DNA from: Roseburia sp.
GTDB lineage: Bacteria; Bacillota; Clostridia; Lachnospirales; Lachnospiraceae
Direction: 5' to 3'
Assembly (NCBI GenBank): GCA_017937095.1
Contig: JAGBEG010000010.1
Location: 682,001 to 746,000 of the forward strand
DNA length: 64,000 nucleotides
Below, one piece after another: positions 25,243-34,022 of the stretch. The notes beneath the pieces are model-generated. The model had not been told where the DNA came from. It worked only from the letters and a program-made list of their open reading frames with translations, and made no database searches. Every line of letters starts with the position of its first letter. Positions within the stretch are counted from its first letter, which is position 1. The position numbers were made by a program, and so were the translations under genes.

Positions 25243-27636
25243 TTACGCCCGCTTCATTTCCTGTTTCTTGTCCTCCGGGCGGGTGGTCATAATGGCGTAC
25301 AGCTCGGTATTCTGCGGGAAGCGGTCAACAAACGGGATGGTGGTGTTCCCGAAGAACAACAGCCCTTCGCCGGAATTGGTGTGGGTCACATAGGAAAGCT
25401 GGTGGGGGCTGATACCGAGCTGTTTGGCTAAAATCTGCCTGTCGCCCTGCGCCTGCGAGAGCAGCACAAGGAAGTCCGAGTTTTCAAAGATGTTCTCGAT
25501 CTCCGGGCTGGCAAGGAAGTCCTTCACATTCTGCGTTAAGGCGCTGGGTACGCAGCCCTTCTTACGGAGCATTTTCCAGATCGCCACACAGTAGCTTGCC
25601 GTCAGCCGGTCACGGAGCAGCACATGGAACTCGTCGAAGTAGCACCATGTAGCGATACCGCGCAGGAAATTCATGGACACCTGCGAATTGACAAGGTCCT
25701 GCATAATGAGCATGGCAATCGTCCGAAGCCCGGCCCCCAGCTTTTTCAGGTCAAGACACACAAGGCGGCGGTTCAGGTCTACATTGGTTTCATGGTTGAA
25801 TACGTTGAGAGAGCCCGACACATAGATTTCAAGAGCCGTCGCCAGCCGTACCGCCTCACCCTCGGGCTGGGAACAGAGCAGGTCATAGAGGGTTTGGAGG
25901 GTCGGCATTTTCGCCGTCTCCGGGTTCTGTAAATGCTCCCGGTACATCTGGCGCACACAGCGGTCAATGACGGTCCGTTCCACCGGCTGCAAGCCGTCCT
26001 TGCCGCCGACGATCAGCTCCATCAACGACAGGATAAAGTCGGCTTTCAGCGCCATCGGGTTTTCCTCGTCGAAGCTCAAATCAATGTCCATCGGGTTAAT
26101 GTGGTGCGGGCTGTCCGGGGCGATCTCGATGACCTGTCCGCCCAGCCGCTTGATAAGGGGCGAATATTCACCCATCGGGTCCACCACGATAATTCGGTCA
26201 CGGGTGGCAAGGAACACGTTCACAAGCTCCCGCTTTGCGGCAAAGGATTTGCCGGAGCCCGGCACGCCGAGGAACAGGCCATTGGGGTTTTTGAGCTTCT
26301 TCCGGTTCGCCATGATGACGTTATGGGAAAGAGCGTTGAGCCCGTAATAGACGGCCTCGCCGTCCATACGGAGCTCCTGCGTCATAAAGGGAACGAAAAT
26401 AGCCGTGGAGCTGGTGGTCATGCCGCGCTTGATTTCAATGCCGTTATGACCCAGCGGCAGGCTGGAAAGAAAACCGTCCTCCTGCTGGAAGTCCAGCCGC
26501 TTCAAGGTGCAGTTGTATTTCTGAACAATACCCGACACCGTGAACAGGTCGTTGTCCAGCTCCCGACGGGTCGGAGCCATGTTCACCACAAGGAAGGTCA
26601 GCAGGAACATTCGCTCGTTCCGGCTCTGCAAATCTTCCAAGAGGGTCTTTGCGTCGTTGCTGTACGTCACAAGGTCGGGCGGGAGTATGTCCATGTCGTA
26701 CCCGGCCCGGGCGGCCTTCTTCTGTTCCTCCACCTTCATCTTGTCAATATCAGAGACTTTGGCCTTGATGGATTTCACGGCGGCGGCCTGATCGACGGTC
26801 TGGATATGGAGCGTGATCGTCATTTCCGCATCCATTTCCAAAAGCTCCGCCAGCAGTTTGTCCGAGAGCTCCGAGGCCAAAATCTGCAAATAGGAGGCAG
26901 CGCCCCAGGTCGTCCCCACCCGGAACAAGCGGCTGAAACGGAAGTCGAAGCTGTCCGGGGCGATAAAGTCCTTTGTGGAAAGGCCGGTCTGGGGTATCAT
27001 ATCCCACGAAAACCGGAAAGGGTCGGTGCCGCCGGGGTGGAGCTGCCCGTGAAGAAGCTCCAGCCGTTCCAGCCCCGAGAGGGAGCGGCACTTGACACCC
27101 AGCTTTTTGAAGTTGCCGCAAATGTCCGCCTCCACACGCTCCAGCCTCGCCCTTGCGGTGGAGAGGTCGTCCACATTCACACCGAAGGTCAGGAGCTTTG
27201 TGCGGACAATGCCGTTGTTGCTTTTGGCGATCTGGTTCTCCAGCATTTCCACATATTCACGCCGGACGCTGTTGTAGTCGTCCTCCTGCATGGGGATGTT
27301 GACGCTATACCGGCTGCCCGGGCGGCTCCGATGGTTGAGGAAAGAAAGCTGAAACGGCAAGGAGCTGTCAAAGTAGTTCAGACAGGCGCTCCACCCGTCA
27401 AAGATGGCCGCCTGATCTTCGGTCTGGGCGAGCTGGTAGTTGATGTCCTCATATTCAATGGTTTTGGTGTAATAGCGGTCCTCCACCCGGCACACTCCAT
27501 CCCGGTACATTTCCCGGTAAGGGAGGGTTTGCTGGGCGGTGGTGGGAATGTCCTTTCCCTTTGTGAACAGGCCGAGAAGGCCCGTCTTGTCAGGCTTTTT
27601 GCCTGCGGGCTTTCCGGCCCTTCTGTTGTTTTGCAA
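25243..27636 (-). CDS. VirB4-like conjugation ATPase
   Basis: 797 aa from TTG at 27636 with AAAGGAGG nine bases upstream. The N-terminal CagE/TrbE region shows YTKTIEYEDINYQLAQTEDQ. The ATPase domain has Walker A GVPGSGKSFAAKREL and the conserved block DRIIVVDPMGEYSPLIKRL. Later motifs are CYFDEFHVLLRD (Walker B) and LSQAQGDRQILAKQLGIS. It would power assembly of the mating channel at the inner membrane. The start lies inside the prgI gene, a usual overlap in this operon. Confidence 0.93.
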   Translation of the reverse strand: MQNNRRAGKPAGKKPDKTGLLGLFTKGKDIPTTAQQTLPYREMYRDGVCRVEDRYYTKTIEYEDINYQLAQTEDQAAIFDGWSACLNYFDSSLPFQLSFLNHRSRPGSRYSVNIPMQEDDYNSVRREYVEMLENQIAKSNNGIVRTKLLTFGVNVDDLSTARARLERVEADICGNFKKLGVKCRSLSGLERLELLHGQLHPGGTDPFRFSWDMIPQTGLSTKDFIAPDSFDFRFSRLFRVGTTWGAASYLQILASELSDKLLAELLEMDAEMTITLHIQTVDQAAAVKSIKAKVSDIDKMKVEEQKKAARAGYDMDILPPDLVTYSNDAKTLLEDLQSRNERMFLLTFLVVNMAPTRRELDNDLFTVSGIVQKYNCTLKRLDFQQEDGFLSSLPLGHNGIEIKRGMTTSSTAIFVPFMTQELRMDGEAVYYGLNALSHNVIMANRKKLKNPNGLFLGVPGSGKSFAAKRELVNVFLATRDRIIVVDPMGEYSPLIKRLGGQVIEIAPDSPHHINPMDIDLSFDEENPMALKADFILSLMELIVGGKDGLQPVERTVIDRCVRQMYREHLQNPETAKMPTLQTLYDLLCSQPEGEAVRLATALEIYVSGSLNVFNHETNVDLNRRLVCLDLKKLGAGLRTIAMLIMQDLVNSQVSMNFLRGIATWCYFDEFHVLLRDRLTASYCVAIWKMLRKKGCVPSALTQNVKDFLASPEIENIFENSDFLVLLSQAQGDRQILAKQLGISPHQLSYVTHTNSGEGLLFFGNTTIPFVDRFPQNTELYAIMTTRPEDKKQEMKRA

Positions 27637-27976
27637 TCGGCTGCGCCTCCTTTCTGGCGCCAAGCAGCGCATAGAAGTTTTCGGTTTTGTAAGGCCGCAC
27701 CCGGGGATAGAGGAACCGGGTGCGGATGATGTTTTTCAGCACCTTTTCCAGCGGCAGGCCGTCCCGCTCATACATAGCGAAAAAGAAGAACGGGAGCATG
27801 AGGCCGATCATCAGGAACATGGCGGCGCTGTTTCCGATACTGCCACGGGAAAACAGGTAGGCCGGAAGGCCCACCGCCGCCGCGCCGGAAAAACAAATAA
27901 GCTGGCGCTTCGTGAGATTGAAGGCCAGCTTTGTCTTGATTTTGGACAGGTCTTTGGGTACTGGCACATAGGCCAT
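27590..27976 (-). CDS. PrgI family (VirB3-like) channel protein
   Basis: 128 aa. MAYVPVPKDLSKIKTKLAFN is typical of PrgI proteins, then two membrane helices (LICFSGAAAVGLPAYLF and AAMFLMIGLMLPFFFFAM), then YERDGLPLEKVLKN. It forms part of the inner-membrane channel next to VirB4, whose gene overlaps by 47 bases. AAAGGAGG stands nine bases before ATG. Confidence 0.9.
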   Translation of the reverse strand: MAYVPVPKDLSKIKTKLAFNLTKRQLICFSGAAAVGLPAYLFSRGSIGNSAAMFLMIGLMLPFFFFAMYERDGLPLEKVLKNIIRTRFLYPRVRPYKTENFYALLGARKEAQPIAKQQKGRKARRQKA

Positions 27977-27997
27977 TTCGTTACACCTCCTTTACCG

Positions 27998-28020
27998 CTT
28001 CGGGCCAACATGGCCCGAAG
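27998..28020. repeat. ICE palindrome 12
   Basis: Perfect arms CTTCGGGCCA and TGGCCCGAAG around ACA. It starts directly after the stop of the 206-aa gene. Confidence 0.92.
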
Positions 28021-28641
28021 CTACCTTGCGGCCTCTTTGGCCGCGGCTGTGCTGCGGGCGGCTTCGGCGGCCTCCCGTCCGCTCTGCCTTGCTCGCCAGT
28101 ATTCGGGATTGTATTGCCGGATGGACTGATTGAGGTTTTCTTCAAACCGCTCTTTGTCCTTGATACGGTCGGGGATCTTCCAGAGCTTTTTGTCCAGCAG
28201 CTCCCGGAGCACCACACTTTCCTGTGCGTCCTCCTCATAGCAGATATAGCCCTTGTCCTTGAAACCGCATTTTTTCGCCGCCGGAGAGAGGACGGCGGCC
28301 ACCTCGTTTGCAACCATCGTTCCGCCGTGGCTGGCGGTGGATACCAAAAACACGCCCGGACAGAGAACTTCACAGCTCTGCACCTCTCCCCACGGGGAGC
28401 TCTGGGGCGCATGGAACATCCCGCCCGTCCGGTTCCGGTCCGCCTGCATGAGCGCCGCCTTTTCCAAGATGGCCTTCAGCTCCGGGGAAAAGCAGGCGTA
28501 TTCCCGCAGGACACGGGCGGCGTCCCCGCCACAGGCGTTCATCAACAGGGTATAGGCATCGCTGTCCGCTTTGGTACAGCGGCCCAGCAGCTTGCCGTCA
28601 TAGTAGCAGGCCGCGTCATAGCCCGTCCGTTTGCGTGGCAT
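28021..28641 (-). CDS. Conserved element protein, unrecognised domain
   Basis: 206 aa from ATG at 28641, with AAAGGAGG eight to nine bases upstream. MPRKRTGYDAACYYDGKLLG, then VFLVSTASHGGTMVAN, CGFKDKGYICYEED and an Ala/Arg-rich tail. The SHGG and GYxCYEED blocks look conserved and enzyme-like, but I cannot name a function. It lies between spoVG-like and prgI in the transfer array and may be a DUF7007-type protein (memory only). Confidence 0.6.
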   Translation of the reverse strand: MPRKRTGYDAACYYDGKLLGRCTKADSDAYTLLMNACGGDAARVLREYACFSPELKAILEKAALMQADRNRTGGMFHAPQSSPWGEVQSCEVLCPGVFLVSTASHGGTMVANEVAAVLSPAAKKCGFKDKGYICYEEDAQESVVLRELLDKKLWKIPDRIKDKERFEENLNQSIRQYNPEYWRARQSGREAAEAARSTAAAKEAAR

Positions 28642-28660
28642 GGGTTTCGCCTCCTTTCCG

Positions 28661-28683
28661 CTTCGGGCCAGCATGGCCCGAGG
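28661..28683. repeat. ICE palindrome 13
   Basis: Arms CTTCGGGCCA and TGGCCCGAGG around GCA. It starts directly after the SpoVG-like stop. Confidence 0.9.
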
Positions 28684-29325
28684 TCAACGCTCCGCACCAC
28701 GGCTGGGCTTTTCCTTCGGGGGGCGTTCCGCTTTTGCCTGTTCGGCAGCCGCTTTCCCGGCCTTGAGCTGTTCGCTGATGGACGCACGCCCGGCAGAGCC
28801 GCGCTCCGCCATCTGTTCCAGCTTTACTTCATAGGCTTGCAGAACAGCAGTGTTGAGCTGTTCCCGGAACTCCTTCGTGACAGGATAGGCCATATCCCGG
28901 TAGCCGCCCTTGCCGTCCGGCTGGCTGGGCATCCCCACGAAAAGGCCCTTGCTGCCCTGCACGATTTTCAGATTTTCCACCACAAAGCAGTCGTTGAATT
29001 TCACGCTGGCAAAGCCCATCAGGTTTTTCACAGGTTCGATGACCCGCACGCTTACATCCAGCTTCAACGATGCGGCGGGGGTGGCGTCCGCAACCTTTTC
29101 CTGCATGGTTTCCTCCTTTCCGGCGGGAACAAGATTCCCGTCCTTGTAGTCATAGCCTTCCGCCCGGAGTGCCGCCAGCGTGTCCGCCGATACGCACCCG
29201 GACAGTTTCAGATCGGTTTCTACCATAAAGCGCATGGTGTCTGTTTTAGAAAATTCCTCGGGGAGCTTTCCGTAGAAAGCCGGGTGCGGCTGTCCATCCG
29301 CACCCTGTTTGTAGCGCCGGGGCAT
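28684..29325 (-). CDS. SpoVG-domain protein with extra N-terminal segment
   Basis: 213 aa. Residues about 84-170 match SpoVG: LDVSVRVIEPVKNLMGFASV, KFNDCFVVENLKIVQGSKG and PVTKEFREQLNTAVLQAY. SpoVG proteins bind nucleic acid and regulate genes. The first ~74 residues (MPRRYKQGADGQPHPAFYG) are not part of SpoVG. An internal ATG at residue 74 (MQEKVADATPAASLK) has its own AAAGGAGG five bases upstream, so a short SpoVG form may also be made. The C-terminal tail is charged and Ala-rich. Confidence 0.82.
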   Translation of the reverse strand: MPRRYKQGADGQPHPAFYGKLPEEFSKTDTMRFMVETDLKLSGCVSADTLAALRAEGYDYKDGNLVPAGKEETMQEKVADATPAASLKLDVSVRVIEPVKNLMGFASVKFNDCFVVENLKIVQGSKGLFVGMPSQPDGKGGYRDMAYPVTKEFREQLNTAVLQAYEVKLEQMAERGSAGRASISEQLKAGKAAAEQAKAERPPKEKPSRGAER

Positions 29326-29340
29326 ACCGCCTCCTTTCCG

Positions 29341-29363
29341 CTTCGGGTCAGCATGGCCCGAAG
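29341..29363. repeat. ICE palindrome 14
   Basis: Arms CTTCGGGTCA and TGGCCCGAAG around GCA. It starts four bases after the TrbL-like stop. Confidence 0.9.
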
Positions 29364-29367
29364 TCTC

Positions 29368-30234
29368 TTAATGGCAGCCGAAGATGGATTTTGCAAGGCT
29401 GCCCGTTTTGAACAGGGTAAAACACAGCAGCACCGTATAGCCCACACAGCCCCAGATCGCCCCGATGGGGTCGCCGTCGGTGGCGATACTCTGGATAAGC
29501 ACCGCGTAGATGGCGACACAGACCAAAATGAGCAAGCCTTGAAAGCCCACCGCAAAGAGGGAGCGGAAATAGTTCTGCCCCATGTGTCCGGTTTCCCGGT
29601 TGGGGACGGTGGCAAACGGGATGGGTGCCAAACTTGTGAGTAAGTAAATTTCAATCATACGGCCATATACGATAACGAAGATTACGATGTTTAAGGCAAT
29701 CATGGTAAGCTGAATCAGGAATGACTGGAGCCAGAGGCCAAACAGGGGTCCTAACTCCATTGCCTCCAGCTCGGTCCGCAGACTGTCCATTACATCCGTT
29801 GTGATCTCTGTCCCGTTCTGGATAATGCCCGCCGATTGCTGGATGACGTGCTGGCTCACATCAAAGACGGCCAGCACGATATTGAAGGTATTCGTCAGGA
29901 TCATTACCGCCACAAAGGTTTTGAACACCCACTTGAAAAACATCCATGTGTCAACGTCATGGAGGTTGTTGCGGTCAATGAGCATTTGTATCAGCTCATA
30001 GGTCATTACAAAAGTGAGGATGGCCCCGGCGATTGGCAGGATGGCGGTTTCAGAGATTTGCCGTATCATGGAAAAGACCCCGGCGTTCCAGTCCGCCGGG
30101 GTCGTGCCTACCTGTGTGGCGATCTCGCCAACGCTCTGATTGACGTTATTGAAAAGGCCATCCAGATTTCCCATGATACCATCGACAAGCAAACCTTTGA
30201 GCCATTCAACGATTGCGTCGATGATAAAGTCCAT
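29368..30234 (-). CDS. TrbL/VirB6-like polytopic channel protein
   Basis: 288 aa with about six membrane segments, for example ILPIAGAILTFVMTYELIQM, FFKWVFKTFVAVMILTNTF and TMIALNIVIFVIVYGRMIEI, written as positions about 65-85, 100-118 and 180-200. The block TSLAPIPFATVPNRETGHMG is conserved in CTn TrbL proteins. It forms part of the inner-membrane pore. It lies between maff2 and the SpoVG-like gene. Confidence 0.85.
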   Translation of the reverse strand: MDFIIDAIVEWLKGLLVDGIMGNLDGLFNNVNQSVGEIATQVGTTPADWNAGVFSMIRQISETAILPIAGAILTFVMTYELIQMLIDRNNLHDVDTWMFFKWVFKTFVAVMILTNTFNIVLAVFDVSQHVIQQSAGIIQNGTEITTDVMDSLRTELEAMELGPLFGLWLQSFLIQLTMIALNIVIFVIVYGRMIEIYLLTSLAPIPFATVPNRETGHMGQNYFRSLFAVGFQGLLILVCVAIYAVLIQSIATDGDPIGAIWGCVGYTVLLCFTLFKTGSLAKSIFGCH

Positions 30235-30275
30235 ACATCAGCTCCTTTTCTGGAAAAAGGGACAACGGGTAAGGG

Positions 30276-30491
30276 TTAGCTGAACAGGCCGGACAGCAGA
30301 GGGATAAGCTGCATACCGATCAGGACGACACCCCCGCCCGCCATGAGCTGCTTAATGCCCTGGCTTTTTGCCGCGGGGTTGTCGGACCCGTAACCTTCCA
30401 GCAGGTTGATGACGCCCCACACCGCCAGACCAGCGCCCAGCGCCATGACCAGAATCTTGAGAATGTCGATAGCAGAGTTGAAAAATTCCAT
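30276..30491 (-). CDS. Maff2 family small membrane protein
   Basis: 71 aa. MEFFNSAIDILKILVMALGA, then VWGVINLLEGYGSDNPAAKSQ and a second hydrophobic stretch. This pilin-like two-helix layout (VirB2-like) is the Maff2 family of CTn elements. AGGAACG before ATG is a modest ribosome site. It is followed by the TrbL-like gene. Confidence 0.85.
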   Translation of the reverse strand: MEFFNSAIDILKILVMALGAGLAVWGVINLLEGYGSDNPAAKSQGIKQLMAGGGVVLIGMQLIPLLSGLFS

Positions 30492-30553
30492 ATACGTTCC
30501 TCCATTTTGTTTGTTGGTTTTGGGTACAAAAAAAGCCGCCCACATTGGCGGCG

Positions 30554-30576
30554 CTTCGGGCCATCATGGCCCGAAG
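30554..30576. repeat. ICE palindrome 15
   Basis: Arms CTTCGGGCCA and TGGCCCGAAG around TCA. It starts directly after the virD4 stop. Confidence 0.92.
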
Positions 30577-32400
30577 TTACACAAACTCGTCGCTGTCCAG
30601 ATCGTCGAAATTCAACAGGTCAGCTTCTTCGTCTGTGTCGGAGCCGTCCACCTCGTACACCGTGTATTCGTCCTCCGGCTTTAGTCTCAATGGCCGGTGG
30701 CGGAACAGGCTTTCCAAGTGGAAGGCGTTTTTCTTTTTGTCAAACTCGGCTGTGTACTTGTAATTGGGGTGCTTTTTCAAATCATATTTGGGAGAAAAGA
30801 AGGGCGGGAGCCCTCGAAGCTGCAAGATACACTTGTCTCCCGGCATGGTGGTGATCTCGCTGGTGGTCATCAGCTCCCGGCCAAGCCGCTGCATATTCTG
30901 GCTGTAACTCTCGGACTGGCCCCGGCTGCGGCCCTCGGTCTGCATGGAGATGGTGGCCTTGCCCAGCCAGTTTTCCGAAATATCCTTTAGGGTGGAAGCC
31001 TCCCGGCCTCCGAGGAACACGATACTGTCCATGTTTCCCATGATGGTTTCGGAATGGTCCTTGTACAGCGCCTTGCATTGGCTCATAGCCTGATAAAAGA
31101 GCGTCAGGCTGATCTCCCGGGAACGGATAACGGCAACGATTTTTTCCAGCCCCGGCACCTGTCCCGTGTTGGCCGCCTCGTCCCACAGCACCCGTACATG
31201 ATGGGGCAGGCGTCCGCCGTAGGTGTTGTCGGCCCGTTCACACAGAAGGTTGAACATCTGCGAGAAAGCGAGGGCCACAAGAAAGTTATAGGTGGTGTCC
31301 GTATCGCTGATAAGGAAAAACAGCGCCGATTTTTCATCCCCCAGCCGGTCAAGCTCCAGCTCGTCATAGGACATGATCTCCCGAAGCTGGGGAATGTCAA
31401 AGGGAGCGAGGCGGGCCCCGCAGCTAATCAGTATGCTCTTAGCCGTCTTGCCGCTTGCCAGCTTGTACTTCTTGTACTGCCTCACAGCGAAGTGCTGGGG
31501 ACTCCGGCGCTCCAGCCCGTCAAACATATAGTCCACCGCGTTTTTGAAGGTTTCGTCATCCTCCCGGACCTCCATGCTGTTTATCATTTCCACCAGCGTA
31601 TTCATGTTGCGTTCTTCCTCCGGCCCCTCAAATACGATGTAGGCCACAAGGGCGCAGTACAAAAGGGTTTCGGCTTTGGTCCAGAACTCGTCGCCCTCCT
31701 TGCCGTCGCCTTTGGTGTTGGCGATCAGGGCGGTGACGAATTTCAGCACGTCGCTTTCCGTTTTGATGTAGGCCAGCGGATTGTAGTGCATGGATTTGGA
31801 GAAGTCGATACTATTGAACACCCGCACCTTATATTTCTCCCGTTGCAGGAACCGCCCGCATTGGTCGAGGGTGCCGCCCTTCGGGTCCACCACCACATAC
31901 GAGGAATGGGCTTGAAGGAGCTGCGGGGTCAGCCAGAACCTTGTCTTGCCCGATCCGGACGAGCCGATGACGCAGGCGTTCAGGTTGCGGGCGTTGGCGG
32001 GTATCTTCGGGCGGGTGTTCATGGTAAGAAACTCCGTCCCGGTGAGAATAACATTGTTCTGAAATTTGGGGTCTACAAACGGCTTTATATCCTCCTTTGT
32101 TCCCCAGCGGGCGGTGCCGTACTCCGCATCCCGCCGGAATTTCTTTGCCTGCTTGATTTTGGACTGTATCAGCAGATACACCCCAGCCGCACCGGCGAGG
32201 CCCACCAGCAGGTCAATGCCGCCCAGTCCCGGCCAGTAGGTTTCAAAGGCTTTGGGGAATGTGTCGAGCATCCCCATGAGCTTTGTCCCGAAGTCTGCGC
32301 CGGGCGCGATACGGTAGGCCGTCCCGATTTTGGAGAAAAACCAGAACACAAAGAGGTACGGCAGGTTGGGGAGCACATATTTTCTGATCTTGTCACTCAA
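30577..32400 (-). CDS. VirD4-like coupling protein (CD1115 type)
   Basis: 607 aa. Two N-terminal membrane helices (LPYLFVFWFFSKIG and LLVGLAGAAGVYLLI) are followed by a TraG/VirD4 ATPase: Walker A CVIGSSGSGKTRFWLTP, VVVDPKGGTLDQCG, Walker B VRVLWDEAANTGQVPG and YQAMSQCKALY. It links the relaxase-DNA complex to the channel. It overlaps the PcfB gene by four bases and has an acidic C-terminal tail. Confidence 0.93.
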   Translation of the reverse strand: MSDKIRKYVLPNLPYLFVFWFFSKIGTAYRIAPGADFGTKLMGMLDTFPKAFETYWPGLGGIDLLVGLAGAAGVYLLIQSKIKQAKKFRRDAEYGTARWGTKEDIKPFVDPKFQNNVILTGTEFLTMNTRPKIPANARNLNACVIGSSGSGKTRFWLTPQLLQAHSSYVVVDPKGGTLDQCGRFLQREKYKVRVFNSIDFSKSMHYNPLAYIKTESDVLKFVTALIANTKGDGKEGDEFWTKAETLLYCALVAYIVFEGPEEERNMNTLVEMINSMEVREDDETFKNAVDYMFDGLERRSPQHFAVRQYKKYKLASGKTAKSILISCGARLAPFDIPQLREIMSYDELELDRLGDEKSALFFLISDTDTTYNFLVALAFSQMFNLLCERADNTYGGRLPHHVRVLWDEAANTGQVPGLEKIVAVIRSREISLTLFYQAMSQCKALYKDHSETIMGNMDSIVFLGGREASTLKDISENWLGKATISMQTEGRSRGQSESYSQNMQRLGRELMTTSEITTMPGDKCILQLRGLPPFFSPKYDLKKHPNYKYTAEFDKKKNAFHLESLFRHRPLRLKPEDEYTVYEVDGSDTDEEADLLNFDDLDSDEFV

Positions 32401-32867
32401 CGCCCGTCCTTCACCGCCTCTCTGGTCCGCTGCTTCTCCTTCGGCTTTGTCCTGATCTGCTCCGTGAGCTTGCGGAGCTGGCCGAGGATAGAAGCCTTGT
32501 CCTGGTCTTTGTTCAGCACCTTTGTACTGTATTTCTGGAAGGCCGCCGTGATGGCGTCCGCCTGATTGGCTTTGAAAAACAGCAGGTAATGGCCGGGGCT
32601 CACTTTATGGAAAGCGTAGTCCACATGGAACTCCTTCGCTATCCGGTCAAAATCCTTCGGCGCACCCACATACTGCATGGCGTTTTTGCCGCCGTAGTGG
32701 TTCATCAGCTTCTTCACGCTCTGGCGGCCCTGCGGGGTCAGCGCCTTCCGGTGGTGCTTTTGCAGCACCCGAACCACCTTGCCAAGAGCGGCGGCCAGCA
32801 CTTTTCCCGTCAGCTTTGCCGTCTTGATCGAAAGGGCAACTGTTTTTTGGTTTACTTCTTCCTGCAT
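32397..32867 (-). CDS. PcfB family transfer protein
   Basis: 156 aa. MQEEVNQKTVALSIKTAKLT, LTPQGRQSVKKLM and DYAFHKVSPGHYLLFFKANQ match PcfB-type proteins that work with the VirD4 protein (PcfC in pCF10). AAAGGAGG stands before ATG. The four-base overlap with virD4 supports a joint role. Confidence 0.85.
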   Translation of the reverse strand: MQEEVNQKTVALSIKTAKLTGKVLAAALGKVVRVLQKHHRKALTPQGRQSVKKLMNHYGGKNAMQYVGAPKDFDRIAKEFHVDYAFHKVSPGHYLLFFKANQADAITAAFQKYSTKVLNKDQDKASILGQLRKLTEQIRTKPKEKQRTREAVKDGR

Positions 32868-32934
32868 AAAACCTCCTTTCCGTCAGGGCTCCCGGTAGAC
32901 GGGAGGCCCCCGTACACTCCGGGGCAACAGAAAA

Positions 32935-32957
32935 CCTCGGGCCAATGTGGCCCGAGG
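32935..32957. repeat. ICE palindrome 16
   Basis: Arms CCTCGGGCCA and TGGCCCGAGG around ATG; the C/G change at the second position is matched on both arms. It starts one base after a stop codon. Confidence 0.9.
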
Positions 32958-32958
32958 C

Positions 32959-33978
32959 TTACCGCTCGGCATCCCTGCCGGACGGAGCTTTCTTTTCCGG
33001 CTCCGTCTGGACTTTTTCGCCCTGTTCCCGCATGGTCTGCAAGATAGAGGGCTTCTTTTGAAGCTGGGAGGGCTTTTCGCCGGACAGCGGCTTGATACAT
33101 TCCAGACGGTCAGCCGCCCGGATGGCGTTGTCCGTGAGCTGCCGCTGCCATGCGCCCACGCTTGGAGCCCAGCGAAAGCCGTTGCTTTTCAGCTCGGCCC
33201 GGGTGCCCGCGTCAGGCTTTCCGTCAAAGAACACCTGTAAGCGGTTGTCCTCCCGGTTCATTTCCACACGGCCCCCGTCAAACTCCCAGCCGGAGAACTC
33301 CCGCTGCGCCTGTTTGGAAAGCTGTTCGATACGGGCTTTTACCCGGCGGATCTCCGCGTTGTTGTTGGTAAGCTGGTAGCTTTCAAAGGGCCTCGGGTCG
33401 CTCCGCCAGCTTGACGCCATGCTGGCTTTCAGCTTTTCGATCTGGTCAGGCGACAGCAGCGCACAGCCGTCCAGCTTGCCATGCTTGCGGTAATAGGCGT
33501 TGACCTCCTTCATAATGAGCTGGGAGCGTTCCAGCCCGTCCAGCTTTTTCTGGAGCTTTTCAATGGCCGCCGGGTCATCGGCGCTGATACCGCCCATGCC
33601 GGTGCTGCGTATCTTATCCAGCAGCCCTTGAATATGCCGCCATTCCTCCATGTTGCTGTCCCGCGCCCGGTTCTGTTTTTCCTTTTTCCCAACCGGGAAA
33701 TTGGAAGGCCCGGCGATCAGCACAGAGGGAACTCTTGCGTCAATGGCAAAGCCCTGGTTCATGTTTTCGGCCAGCTTGCGGGCGTAGGTGTCTAACAGAT
33801 GGTCGATCTTCTCGTGGTACATGGGGTCCACCCGGGATTTTTGCCGTTCGGCTATGGCTGCGGCCTTGTCTACCATTGCCCGGTATTCCGCCGTTGCGCT
33901 CCCTTCCTTATAGTCGAAAAAGCTGTTCATTTCCTTTGCCCGGCGGGCGGCCCCTTCATTGATGGGGTAATAGTTGAT
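32959..33978 (-). CDS. Conserved element protein with DUF3560-like C-terminus
   Basis: About 339 aa if started at ATC (33978): NYYPINEGAARRAKEMNSFF. AAGGAGG lies eight bases before this ATC. Homologues I recall start MNYYP. The in-frame ATG at 33996 would place the ribosome site inside the gene and has none of its own. The C-terminal part (FSGWEFDGGRVEMN, LQVFFDGKPDAGTRAELKSN, GFRWAPSVGAWQRQLT) looks like a DUF3560-type domain. A long helical middle part precedes it. Function unknown. Confidence 0.6.
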   Translation of the reverse strand: MNYYPINEGAARRAKEMNSFFDYKEGSATAEYRAMVDKAAAIAERQKSRVDPMYHEKIDHLLDTYARKLAENMNQGFAIDARVPSVLIAGPSNFPVGKKEKQNRARDSNMEEWRHIQGLLDKIRSTGMGGISADDPAAIEKLQKKLDGLERSQLIMKEVNAYYRKHGKLDGCALLSPDQIEKLKASMASSWRSDPRPFESYQLTNNNAEIRRVKARIEQLSKQAQREFSGWEFDGGRVEMNREDNRLQVFFDGKPDAGTRAELKSNGFRWAPSVGAWQRQLTDNAIRAADRLECIKPLSGEKPSQLQKKPSILQTMREQGEKVQTEPEKKAPSGRDAER

Positions 33979-33997
33979 GGTATGCACCTCCTTCATG

Positions 33998-34020
33998 CTT
34001 CGGGCCATGTTGGCCCGAAG
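33998..34020. repeat. ICE palindrome 17
   Basis: Arms CTTCGGGCCA and TGGCCCGAAG around TGT. It starts two bases after the ArdA stop. Confidence 0.92.
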
Positions 34021-34022
34021 TC

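Noticed and set aside
25933-27729. Plus-strand frame of 598 codons opposite virB4
   Set aside because: Shadow of a GC-rich gene; it has no recognisable domain and virB4 motifs lie on the other strand.
31054-32565. Plus-strand frame of 503 codons opposite virD4
   Set aside because: Antisense shadow; VirD4 motifs on the minus strand are unambiguous.
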